Source: Chloroflexota bacterium
GTDB taxonomy: Bacteria; Chloroflexota; Anaerolineae; Promineifilales; Promineifilaceae
Direction of reading: 5' to 3'
Length of the DNA: 11,488 bases
Assembly (NCBI GenBank): GCA_008501785.1
Contig: QQUD01000075.1
Coordinates: 1-11,488, forward strand
The notes beneath the pieces were generated by a model that saw nothing but the letters and a program-made list of their open reading frames with translations, made no database searches and was not told the origin of the DNA. Shown piece by piece: positions 1 through 5,130 of the stretch. The position numbers and the translations under genes were made by a program. The first letter of the stretch is position 1; every line of letters starts with the position of its first letter.

Positions 1-153
1 CGACAACGATAGCTGCTGTTTGCCGACAAAATAACGACAATTTCACGCTGCATTATGACACAATTTCAATAATCCTCGCACATTAACAATCCCATACTGC
101 CCAAATTCTTTTCTTCCCTTGCAACTTGCCCCCTGCAACTTGCAACAAAACTT

Positions 154-279
154 GGGCGCGTAGCTCAACTGGCAGAGCACTACATGCCAACGGCCGTAAC
201 TTGACCGAAAAATCGGGCCGGGGGTGGTTGGTTACCGCTATTAACGGAGAGGTTGTAGGTTCAAGTCCTACCGCGCCCA
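154..279 (+). ncRNA. tRNA-like RNA with Ro-binding-like insert; candidate Y RNA
   Basis: Seen: a perfect 7-bp acceptor stem (154-160 with 272-278), TA at the position 8-9 equivalents, a D arm with stem GCTC/GAGC (163-166, 175-178) and loop AACTGGCA, a T arm with stem GTAGG/CCTAC (255-259, 267-271) and loop TTCAAGT, and A279 as discriminator; CCA is not encoded. Instead of a 17-nt anticodon arm there are about 75 nt (180-254). They contain CTTGACC at 200-206, a hairpin CCGA-AAAA-TCGG (205-216), and GGGCCGG at 215-221. GTAAC 196-200 can pair with GTTAC 231-235. Family knowledge: Y RNAs bind Ro60 through a stem with UUGACC on one strand and GGUCCGA on the other, and bacterial Y RNAs near Ro60 genes carry tRNA-like domains. 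Inference: a Y RNA whose Ro-binding stem replaces the anticodon arm, with strand order swapped. The remnant ATGCCAA at 184-190 looks like a tRNA-Gly(GCC) anticodon loop, so a tRNA origin or an interrupted tRNA is the alternative. It contains one iterated palindrome (190-197). Confidence 0.62.
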
Positions 280-337
280 CTTTGTAACTCTCCAAGTTAC
301 ACCTCTCTTCTTCTCTTCCCTTTGGCTGGGGAGCCGG

Positions 338-365
338 GTGAGATGGTCGAAAACGGCCGTCTCAC
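338..365. repeat. Hairpin containing an iterated palindrome copy
   Basis: GTGAGATGG (338-346) pairs with CCGTCTCAC (357-365), 9 bp with one G-T pair. The right arm includes half of the ACGGCCGT copy at 353-360. The rest of 280-617, apart from this and the 448-524 element, is AT-rich spacer with simple-sequence character (for example 380-420), and I see no convincing gene in it. Confidence 0.35.
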
Positions 366-447
366 TCCCCCTCTTCCTTCCAAAATTCACAATTTATTAT
401 TCATTATTCACAATTCATTATTTTCTTGCGCGTTGGCTCTGTTTTTT

Positions 448-524
448 GCTTCCAGGGGGGCAGGAACTTATTGTGTTCTTGCAGCCTGTTTTTGGCAGAA
501 CGGGCCCTGAAGCCCCCTGGAAGC
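448..524 (+). ncRNA. Possible structured RNA or hairpin element
   Basis: Seen: 12-bp perfect inverted repeat arms GCTTCCAGGGGG (448-459) and CCCCCTGGAAGC (513-524). They enclose a second hairpin CAGGAAC/GTTCTTG (461-467 with 475-481, 7 bp with one G-T, 7-nt loop) and a short GCC/GGC hairpin (484-486, 494-496). Three nested or adjacent helices in 77 nt, lying between two tRNA-like genes, suggest a folded transcript. There is no T run after it, so it is not a standard terminator, and it lacks the TTGMCC-N8-GGGCCGG block of its neighbours. Orientation is not determined by the sequence. It could equally be a small mobile-element relic. Confidence 0.3.
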
Positions 525-617
525 TCCTTCATAAACAAACACGACATCACCGGGATTTAACGCCCTCACGAAAGATATAAATTGCGGTGACTCAATCCCT
601 TTTGTCGTGAAATGCAT

Positions 618-690
618 ACCCTTGTAACTCAATCGGTAGAGTAGCGGTCTTTTAAACCGCAGGTTATAGGTTCAATCCCTATCAAGGGCA
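618..690 (+). tRNA. tRNA-Lys (anticodon TTT)
   Basis: A complete cloverleaf can be drawn by hand. Acceptor stem 618-624 pairs with 683-689 except for A618 opposite C689; T625 A626; D arm ACTC/GAGT (627-630, 639-642) with loop AATCGGTA holding the conserved GG; anticodon arm GCGGT/ACCGC (644-648, 656-660) with loop CTTTTAA; anticodon TTT at 651-653; variable loop AGGTT; T arm ATAGG/CCTAT (666-670, 678-682) with loop TTCAATC; discriminator A690. CCA is not encoded. The anticodon reads Lys AAA/AAG. The 1-72 A-C mismatch is unusual for an elongator tRNA and is a hallmark of bacterial initiators; here it may be drift or a special role. It lies only 8 nt before the next tRNA-like RNA (CTTTTTAT spacer), so the two are probably made from one precursor. 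Confidence 0.88.
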
Positions 691-698
691 CTTTTTAT

Positions 699-788
699 GG
701 AGCGTATCCATTACCAATCTTTGCCCACTCAACTGGGCCGGCGGTTAATGGTTATCTGGTCTTGCAGGTTCGAACCCTGCACGCTCCA
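699..788 (+). ncRNA. D-arm-less tRNA-like RNA; candidate Y RNA
   Basis: Seen: a perfect 7-bp acceptor stem (699-705 with 781-787), discriminator A788, and a strong T arm GCAGG/CCTGC (764-768, 776-780) with loop TTCGAAC. There is no normal D arm and no normal anticodon arm. Between the acceptor strand and the T arm lies a long arm: CCATTACC (708-715) pairs with GGTTAATGG (743-751, one bulge), then an internal loop, then GCCCA/TGGGC (723-727, 734-738) closed by CTCAAC. TTGCCC (721-726), exactly 8 nt, then GGGCCGG (735-741) repeats the arrangement in the RNA at 154-279. The 21 nt from 735 match the 21 nt from 215 at 16 positions without gaps. Inference: a second Y-like RNA of the same type, 121 bp upstream of the Ro60 start. 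It could also be a decayed tRNA, but the intact stems argue against random decay. Confidence 0.62.
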
Positions 789-798
789 TAGTGTTCCC

Positions 799-855
799 AT
801 TTTCCCGGAAGTTAACCCGCTTGTAAATTTCCCATTGAACAATTTCCGGGAAAAT
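799..855. repeat. 12-bp inverted repeat between Y-like RNA and Ro60 gene
   Basis: ATTTTCCCGGAA (799-810) and TTCCGGGAAAAT (844-855) are exact reverse complements separated by 33 nt. Each arm is itself nearly palindromic (TTCCCGGAA). It sits between the end of the second tRNA-like RNA and the Ro60 ribosome binding site. Possible roles are a 3' boundary for the RNA transcript, a leader structure of the Ro60 mRNA, or a paired operator. No U-tract follows, so a classical terminator is unlikely. Confidence 0.5.
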
Positions 856-897
856 CAAAGCTGAAAGCTGATTGCTAAACCCTGAAACCTAACCCCC

Positions 898-903
898 AGG
901 AGG
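898..903 (+). promoter_or_regulatory. Ribosome binding site of the Ro60 gene
   Basis: AGGAGG followed by six bases and ATG 910. It fixes the start codon used for the Ro60 protein. Confidence 0.8.
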
Positions 904-909
904 CACAAC

Positions 910-2517
910 ATGACCAAATTACACAAACTCTTCTCTCTGCGAACCACACCTCAGAACCAGCCCATTCCTGGTACAAACCAGGTGGCAAACGCGGCTGGTG
1001 GGTATGCATGGGCAGTCAATGATTGGACCCAACTCGACCGGTTTCTCATTTTAGGGTCTGAAGGTGGTACCTATTACACCAAACCGCGTGAACTTACCCG
1101 TCAAAATGCCGAAGCGGTAATGCGCTGTATTGCGGCTGATGGTCAGCGGGTGGTGCAGCGAGTTGTGGAAATTTCCGAATCTGGCCGCGCACCTAAAAAC
1201 GATCCGGCGCTGTTTGTGCTGGCGATGTGTGCTGGTTTAGGTGAATTACCAACCCGGCAGGCGGCATTGCAAGCATTGCCGCGCGTGGCACGCATTGGGA
1301 CACATCTCTTCCACTTTATGGCGTTTGTTGAAGCGTTTCGTGGATGGGGGCGCGGGCTGCGACGCGGGATTGCAAACTGGTACACCGAAATGACGCCTGA
1401 ACGACTGGCGTATCAGGCGGTCAAGTACCAGCAGCGAGATGGCTGGTCTCACCGTGATGCGCTGCGGCTGGCGCATCCGCAAGCACCCACCGAGACGCAT
1501 GATGTGCTCTTTGGGTGGATAACGCAGGGGTGGGAAACGGCCGTTCTCTCCGAATCGCCTCCCGATGCTGAAGCGCTAAAACTGATCTGGGCGTTTGAGC
1601 AGGCAAAACGGGCGACCCACGAGGGGGTGATCCTAAAACTGTTAACGGCGCACAACCTGCCGTGGGAGGCGATTCCGACCCGCTGGCTCGCATCTGCTGA
1701 TGTGTGGCGTACGATTCTGCCGCGTTTACCGATGGGCGCACTGCTGCGAAACCTGGGGCGGCTCACTGCCAATGGCGTGTTGACACCCCTGGGGGACGAA
1801 ACAGCGCTGGTCATTGAGCGGCTAACGGATGAGGTGCGATTGCGAAAAGCGCGTATCCACCCGATTGCGGTGCTGGCTGCAATGCAAACCTATGCCAACG
1901 GGCGGGGTGTGCGTGGCAAGCTGGTGTGGGAACCGGTAACGGCCGTTATCGATGCCCTTGACCGTGCTTTCTACCGCACTTTCCAAAACGTGATGCCAAC
2001 TGGTAAACGGCTGGTGTTGGCGCTGGATGTGTCGGGTTCGATGACGTGGGGCAATATTGCCGGTGTGCCGGGATTGACGCCGCGTGTGGCTTCGGCAGCG
2101 ATGGCGTTGGTGACGATGTCGGTTGAAGAAAAGGTAACGGCCGTTGCCTTTTCTTCTAAAATGGTGCGCCTCAACATCTCTCCGCGTCAGCGACTGGATG
2201 ATGTGCTGCGTAAAACCAACAAGCTGGCATTTGGCCGCACAGATTGTGCCCAGCCGATGCTGTGGGCGCTCAAAAATAAGGTTAAGGCGGATGCGTTTGT
2301 CATTTTTACCGATTCCGAAACCTGGTATGGTAAAATCCACCCGATTCAGGCATTGCAGCAGTATCGCCGCCAGACAAACATTCCCGCTAAACTCATCGTT
2401 GTTGGCATGGTTGCCAATCAATTCACCATCGCTGATCCGCAGGATGCCGGGATGCTGGATGTCGTTGGCTTCGATACCGCAACGCCACAGATATTATCTG
2501 ACTTCATCGTCCGTTAA
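910..2517 (+). CDS. rsr: Ro60 / TROVE-vWA RNA-binding protein (Rsr-like)
   Basis: 535 residues, the usual size of bacterial Ro60 orthologues. Start ATG 910 is supported by AGGAGG at 898-903, six bases upstream. Domains: an all-helical TROVE HEAT-repeat ring (about residues 20-360; note WAVNDWTQLDRFLILGSEGG near 34-53, typical of the family) and a C-terminal von Willebrand A domain (about 365-530). The metal site (MIDAS) is complete: DVSGSM 373-378, T444 in GRTDC, and D468 in FTDSE. Family knowledge: Ro60 is a cytoplasmic ring that binds misfolded or structured RNA ends in its cavity and Y RNA on its outer surface; in Deinococcus the Y RNA tethers it to PNPase. Here two Y-like RNAs lie directly upstream and rtcB downstream, matching the Salmonella rsr-yrlA-rtcBA theme. 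Three iterated palindromes fall inside it, each encoding Thr-Ala-Val (T210, T344, T410). The gene symbol is by family similarity. Confidence 0.93.
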   Translation: MTKLHKLFSLRTTPQNQPIPGTNQVANAAGGYAWAVNDWTQLDRFLILGSEGGTYYTKPRELTRQNAEAVMRCIAADGQRVVQRVVEISESGRAPKNDPALFVLAMCAGLGELPTRQAALQALPRVARIGTHLFHFMAFVEAFRGWGRGLRRGIANWYTEMTPERLAYQAVKYQQRDGWSHRDALRLAHPQAPTETHDVLFGWITQGWETAVLSESPPDAEALKLIWAFEQAKRATHEGVILKLLTAHNLPWEAIPTRWLASADVWRTILPRLPMGALLRNLGRLTANGVLTPLGDETALVIERLTDEVRLRKARIHPIAVLAAMQTYANGRGVRGKLVWEPVTAVIDALDRAFYRTFQNVMPTGKRLVLALDVSGSMTWGNIAGVPGLTPRVASAAMALVTMSVEEKVTAVAFSSKMVRLNISPRQRLDDVLRKTNKLAFGRTDCAQPMLWALKNKVKADAFVIFTDSETWYGKIHPIQALQQYRRQTNIPAKLIVVGMVANQFTIADPQDAGMLDVVGFDTATPQILSDFIVR

Positions 2518-2522
2518 CATGA

Positions 2523-2592
2523 GCATTTCAGCTTCTCAGCATTTCAGCACTTCAGCAAAGAAAGCTGACAAGCTGAAATGCTGACTGGCTGA
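2523..2592 (+). repeat. Nested TCAGC/GCTGA hairpin after the Ro60 gene
   Basis: TCAGCATTTCAGC (2536-2548) and GCTGAAATGCTGA (2572-2584) form a perfect 13-bp stem. Inside it TCAGC (2552-2556) pairs with GCTGA (2564-2568) around a 7-nt A-rich loop; outside it another TCAGC (2527-2531) can pair with GCTGA (2588-2592). It fills the gap between the Ro60 stop and the HNH ribosome binding site, so it probably folds in the mRNA. It could stabilise the upstream message or attenuate transcription, but there is no U-tract. A related GCTGAAAGCTGA repeat occurs at 860-871 before the Ro60 gene. Confidence 0.6.
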
Positions 2593-2615
2593 CAAGCTTT
2601 AAAAAGGAGTCCTAA

Positions 2616-3137
2616 ATGGTTTCTGTCCTGTTATTAAACGCAAGCTACGAGCCTTTGGCCGTTATTCCCAAACGTCGCGCCCTGTCATTGCTCTTGCGAG
2701 AACGTGTTGATGCAGCGACGGACGATGTGGTGCCTTTACGAGGCATCTCAACCTCACTCAACATTCCAACCGTGCTGCGGCTGAGGCGTTATATCAATGT
2801 GCCGCGCCGTGGGGCTAGTTGGAGTCGGAGGGCCGTGCTGCGCCGCGATAATTACACCTGTATTTATTGTGGCATTCAGTCGGGTACACGACAGGAAAAA
2901 CGCATTTTGGAACGGCAAGATTTCACGATTGATCATATCTTGCCCAAAAGCCGGGGCGGGCGCAATGTGTGGACCAATACGGCGTGTGCTTGTCCCGTTT
3001 GTAACCATCGCAAGGGTAACAAAATGCCACATGAAGCGGGCATGAACTTGCGTTGGGAACCCAAAACGCCGCGTGTTGATTACATCATTGCTTCGGGTGC
3101 AATTCCAGAAGCATGGAAAATGTATCTTGAAATATAA
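2616..3137 (+). CDS. HNH endonuclease family protein
   Basis: 173 residues; ATG 2616 is preceded by AAAAAGGAG with good spacing. The N-terminus reads VLLLNASYEPLAVI, the hallmark of a widespread bacterial HNH family (COG1403-like) found in Chloroflexota, cyanobacteria and actinobacteria. The nuclease core spans about residues 70-140. It has a structural zinc site of CIYC (82, 85) and CPVC (126, 129), the catalytic DH pair at 106-107 within DHILPKSRGG, N121, and the closing HRKGNK at 131-136. All key ββα-metal residues are present, so the enzyme looks active. Substrate is unknown: the fold cuts DNA or RNA and the family is not clearly characterised. It follows the Ro60 gene by about 100 bp on the same strand, separated by a strong hairpin, so co-transcription is plausible. 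A role in RNA processing is inferred from position only. Confidence 0.88.
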   Translation: MVSVLLLNASYEPLAVIPKRRALSLLLRERVDAATDDVVPLRGISTSLNIPTVLRLRRYINVPRRGASWSRRAVLRRDNYTCIYCGIQSGTRQEKRILERQDFTIDHILPKSRGGRNVWTNTACACPVCNHRKGNKMPHEAGMNLRWEPKTPRVDYIIASGAIPEAWKMYLEI

Positions 3138-3141
3138 GATC

Positions 3142-3203
3142 AGGTGCGACGCACTTTTTGAATGCGTGTTTTACGAAAGTTTGAAATAAAGTGCGTCGCA
3201 CCT
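3142..3203. repeat. 16-bp perfect inverted repeat with palindromic arms (REP/MITE-like)
   Basis: AGGTGCGACGCACTTT (3142-3157) and AAAGTGCGTCGCACCT (3188-3203) are exact reverse complements separated by 30 nt. Each arm contains the near-palindrome GTGCGACGCAC, so each can also fold alone. It starts just after the HNH stop codon, where REP-type elements usually sit. It could terminate or stabilise the HNH transcript, or be a small dispersed mobile repeat. A second copy is not present in this window. Confidence 0.65.
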
Positions 3204-3293
3204 TTGCTATTCCTGACTGCATGACGTTTATCAAAAACTGATGTGTCATTTATCACTTTTGATTCAATCATGAGTGGCTTATAGTAGACTAGA

Positions 3294-3331
3294 GCGGTCC
3301 ACAACCGCGAATAGGTTATGATAAGTATCAT
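3294..3331 (+). promoter_or_regulatory. Paired small inverted repeats upstream of the four-Cys gene
   Basis: GCGGT-CCACA-ACCGC (3294-3308) is a clean 5-bp hairpin. ATGATA-AG-TATCAT (3318-3331) is a 14-nt inverted repeat ending a few bases before the AAGGAG ribosome binding site. TATAGT at 3280-3285 is a possible -10 box, with a weak TTTGAT at 3258-3263 upstream. The second repeat could be an operator or a leader hairpin. Evidence is by eye only. Confidence 0.3.
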
Positions 3332-3349
3332 GGATTTAAGGAGTGTATA

Positions 3350-3577
3350 ATGGCAGAAGCAGAATGGACTAAATTTGGTGTTAAATTTTGTGACCGCGTT
3401 GGTAAAGAAGTTGAGTTGATGGAAAAACGCGTTTACCCGGTTGGTATGCTTGATAGCTCTGGTGAAAAATACCGGGTATTGGCACGACGCTGTTCAGCTG
3501 GCTACCAATGTGGCGAAATGGAAAACCCATGTGTATGGGTGAAAGAGGATGCTGACGGCAGGCAATACAACCGTTAA
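3350..3577 (+). CDS. Small four-cysteine hypothetical protein
   Basis: 75 residues, with a strong ribosome binding site (AAGGAG) before ATG 3350, so a real gene is likely despite its size. I do not recognise a named family. Four cysteines (C14, C48, C54, C61) are spaced such that they could hold one zinc ion or an iron-sulfur cluster. The first sits in FCDRVGKEVELMEKRVYP and the last in ENPCVWV; the charged middle and absence of a signal peptide or membrane segment suggest a soluble cytoplasmic protein. It lies between the HNH and rtcB genes on the same strand, 60 bp before rtcB, so it probably shares a transcript with rtcB. It may be a small zinc-ribbon accessory factor, but no function can be assigned. 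Confidence 0.75.
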   Translation: MAEAEWTKFGVKFCDRVGKEVELMEKRVYPVGMLDSSGEKYRVLARRCSAGYQCGEMENPCVWVKEDADGRQYNR

Positions 3578-3593
3578 TCTAGATAAAAATTAA

Positions 3594-3637
3594 CGCTTGC
3601 CTCCTCAGCTTTGCACTCTTGCTAGAGGAGGTAAGCG
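3594..3637 (+). promoter_or_regulatory. Hairpin masking the rtcB ribosome binding site
   Basis: CGCTTGCCTCCTC (3594-3606) pairs along its whole length with GAGGAGGTAAGCG (3625-3637), 13 bp with a single G-T pair and an 18-nt loop in which AGC (3607-3609) can pair with GCT (3621-3623). The right arm is the Shine-Dalgarno sequence plus the bases up to the rtcB ATG at 3638. In the folded mRNA the ribosome site would be fully paired. This suggests translational control by a thermometer, a bound protein or RNA, or cleavage in the loop. There is no U-tract, so it is not a terminator. Confidence 0.72.
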
Positions 3638-5041
3638 ATGAATGCACGAACATTTGCCCGGTTAGGTGTGCCCCGAGGGGCAGCAATGGCAGCGGCGGGA
3701 ACGGCCGTTCGCTTAGCACGTCAAGCCGGTATCCCCAAACGAGACATCCCCACTTTAATCGAAGCAGTTGCCGAAAACCCAGATGATTATCTGCAAGACG
3801 AATTTTTTGCAGAATTAGCGGCTGCTATTTTGGACCAACAATCTATACAGGCCAGCTTTGTGCCGCGTAAACAACCGGCTCCTTATCGCATTTGGGGTGA
3901 AGGATTGGACCACAACGCTGTGCAGCAAATAGAAAATGCGGTGCAACTGCCGGTGGCGGTGCGAGGCGCACTCATGCCGGATGCTCATTTAGGGTATGGG
4001 CTGCCCATTGGCGGCGTTTTAGCCACGCGTGACGCGGTTATCCCTTATGCGGTTGGCGTTGATATTGCCTGTCGGATGAAGTTGAGCGTGTTAGATATTT
4101 CTCCACACACCTTGAAAGCTGAACAGAAGCGATTTATCAACGCCTTGAAATACGAAACACGTTTTGGAATCGGCTCTGCTTTTAAGCGAGGAGATCGGCG
4201 TGATCATGAAGTGTTAGAAGCAGATTGGCATGTTTCTCCAGTGACTGCGCGGCTGAAGGATAAGGCGTGGGCGCAGCTCGGAACCAGCGGCAGTGGCAAC
4301 CACTTTGTGGAATTTGGCATGTTGGAAGTGTTAAATGAAGCGATTGGGCTGCCAAAAGGTACGTATTTGGCACTGCTCAGCCACAGTGGCAGCCGTGGTG
4401 CAGGTGCAACTGTAGCAAACCATTACAGCAGGCTGGCAATGGATTTGCGCCCAGAATTGCCGAAACATCTGCGCCATCTGGCATGGTTGGACCTGAAATC
4501 TGAAGCTGGTCAGGAATACTGGGCAGCGATGGAGTTGATGGGGCAGTATGCGGAGGCGAATCATGCGTGTATTCACAAGCATGTGGTAAAGGCGCTGAAG
4601 GCGAAAGTGCTGCTCGATGTTGAAAATCATCACAATTTTGCCTGGAAAGAAGAACATGACGGTGAAATGGTGATTGTGCATCGTAAAGGGTCTACGCCTG
4701 CGGATGAAGGGGTTATTGGCATTATTCCAGGCTCGATGGGTGCGCCGGGGTATGTGGTGCGCGGTAAGGGAAATGCGGCGTCGCTTAATTCGGCCGCACA
4801 TGGTGCAGGTCGCCGCATGAGCCGTAAGCAAGCAAAGAAATCATTTACCTGGCATGAAGTCAAAAAATATTTGCGTGAACGGGAGGTGACGTTGATTTCG
4901 GCAGGGCTAGATGAAGTACCGATGGCTTACAAAGACATTGATGTGGTGATGGATGCGCAGTCGGACCTGGTGGAAAAGCTGGCCCGGTTTGATCCACGAT
5001 TAGTAAAGATGGCTCCGGCAGGTGAGCGGCCTGAGGATTGA
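3638..5041 (+). CDS. rtcB: RtcB-family RNA ligase (RNA-splicing/repair ligase)
   Basis: 467 residues; ATG 3638 lies just after GAGGAGG. RtcB joins 2',3'-cyclic phosphate or 3'-phosphate RNA ends to 5'-OH ends using GTP and Mn2+, with a GMP-histidine intermediate. The metal and active-site motifs are all present: MPDAHLGYGLPIGG (113-126), D142 and C145 in VGVDIACRM, H222 in GSGNHFVEFG, H249 in LLSHSGSRG, H331/H332 in ENHHNF, and the guanylylated histidine H388 in AAHGAGRRMSR. The N-terminal 80 residues form an extension before the core, as in long bacterial RtcB paralogues, so this may be an RtcB2-type member. Its neighbours, Ro60 and Y-like RNAs, point to RNA repair. The hairpin over the ribosome site suggests conditional translation; an intrinsic terminator follows. 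One iterated palindrome (3700-3709) encodes the TAV in AGTAVRLA. Confidence 0.95.
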   Translation: MNARTFARLGVPRGAAMAAAGTAVRLARQAGIPKRDIPTLIEAVAENPDDYLQDEFFAELAAAILDQQSIQASFVPRKQPAPYRIWGEGLDHNAVQQIENAVQLPVAVRGALMPDAHLGYGLPIGGVLATRDAVIPYAVGVDIACRMKLSVLDISPHTLKAEQKRFINALKYETRFGIGSAFKRGDRRDHEVLEADWHVSPVTARLKDKAWAQLGTSGSGNHFVEFGMLEVLNEAIGLPKGTYLALLSHSGSRGAGATVANHYSRLAMDLRPELPKHLRHLAWLDLKSEAGQEYWAAMELMGQYAEANHACIHKHVVKALKAKVLLDVENHHNFAWKEEHDGEMVIVHRKGSTPADEGVIGIIPGSMGAPGYVVRGKGNAASLNSAAHGAGRRMSRKQAKKSFTWHEVKKYLREREVTLISAGLDEVPMAYKDIDVVMDAQSDLVEKLARFDPRLVKMAPAGERPED

Positions 5042-5065
5042 TTGCGGGAGCAGTATCACGCAAAG

Positions 5066-5102
5066 ACGCGAAGACACAAAGGTATGTGTTTTCGCGTTTT
5101 TT
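5066..5102 (+). terminator. Intrinsic terminator of rtcB
   Basis: ACGCGAAGACACA (5066-5078) pairs with TGTGTTTTCGCGT (5085-5097), 13 bp with one G-T pair and a 6-nt loop, followed directly by six T (5097-5102). It lies 25 bp after the rtcB stop. A second short hairpin GCAGAA/TTCTGC (5111-5126) follows and may back it up or serve the opposite strand. Confidence 0.85.
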
Positions 5103-5130
5103 ACTTTCTCGCAGAAGGTTTTCTGCTCTC

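Noticed and set aside
121..143. Direct repeat GCAACTTGC at 121-129 and 135-143
   Set aside because: Short tandem-like spacer repeat before the RNA gene; could be an old duplication but has no further support.
154..279. Group I intron in tRNA-Gly
   Set aside because: The insert is only about 65 nt, far too short for a group I intron, and the 3' half of the anticodon stem is not present after it.
83..295. Minus-strand frame of 70 residues containing VGAVGLEPTTSPL
   Set aside because: It is antisense to the tRNA-like RNA at 154-279; the GLEPTTSPL string is a familiar artefact of translating the T arm of tRNA genes backwards.
341..360. GGTCGAAAACGG resembling the 5' strand of a Ro60-binding motif
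   Set aside because: No matching TTGACC partner at a suitable distance and no tRNA-like arms around it; probably chance.
322..580. Two overlapping plus-strand frames of 62 and 80 residues
   Set aside because: Low-complexity AT-rich spacer and hairpin DNA, no ribosome binding site and no recognisable motif.
1822..2421. Minus-strand 199-residue frame inside the Ro60 gene
   Set aside because: Shadow of the plus-strand coding sequence; composition is unlike a protein and it has no ribosome site.
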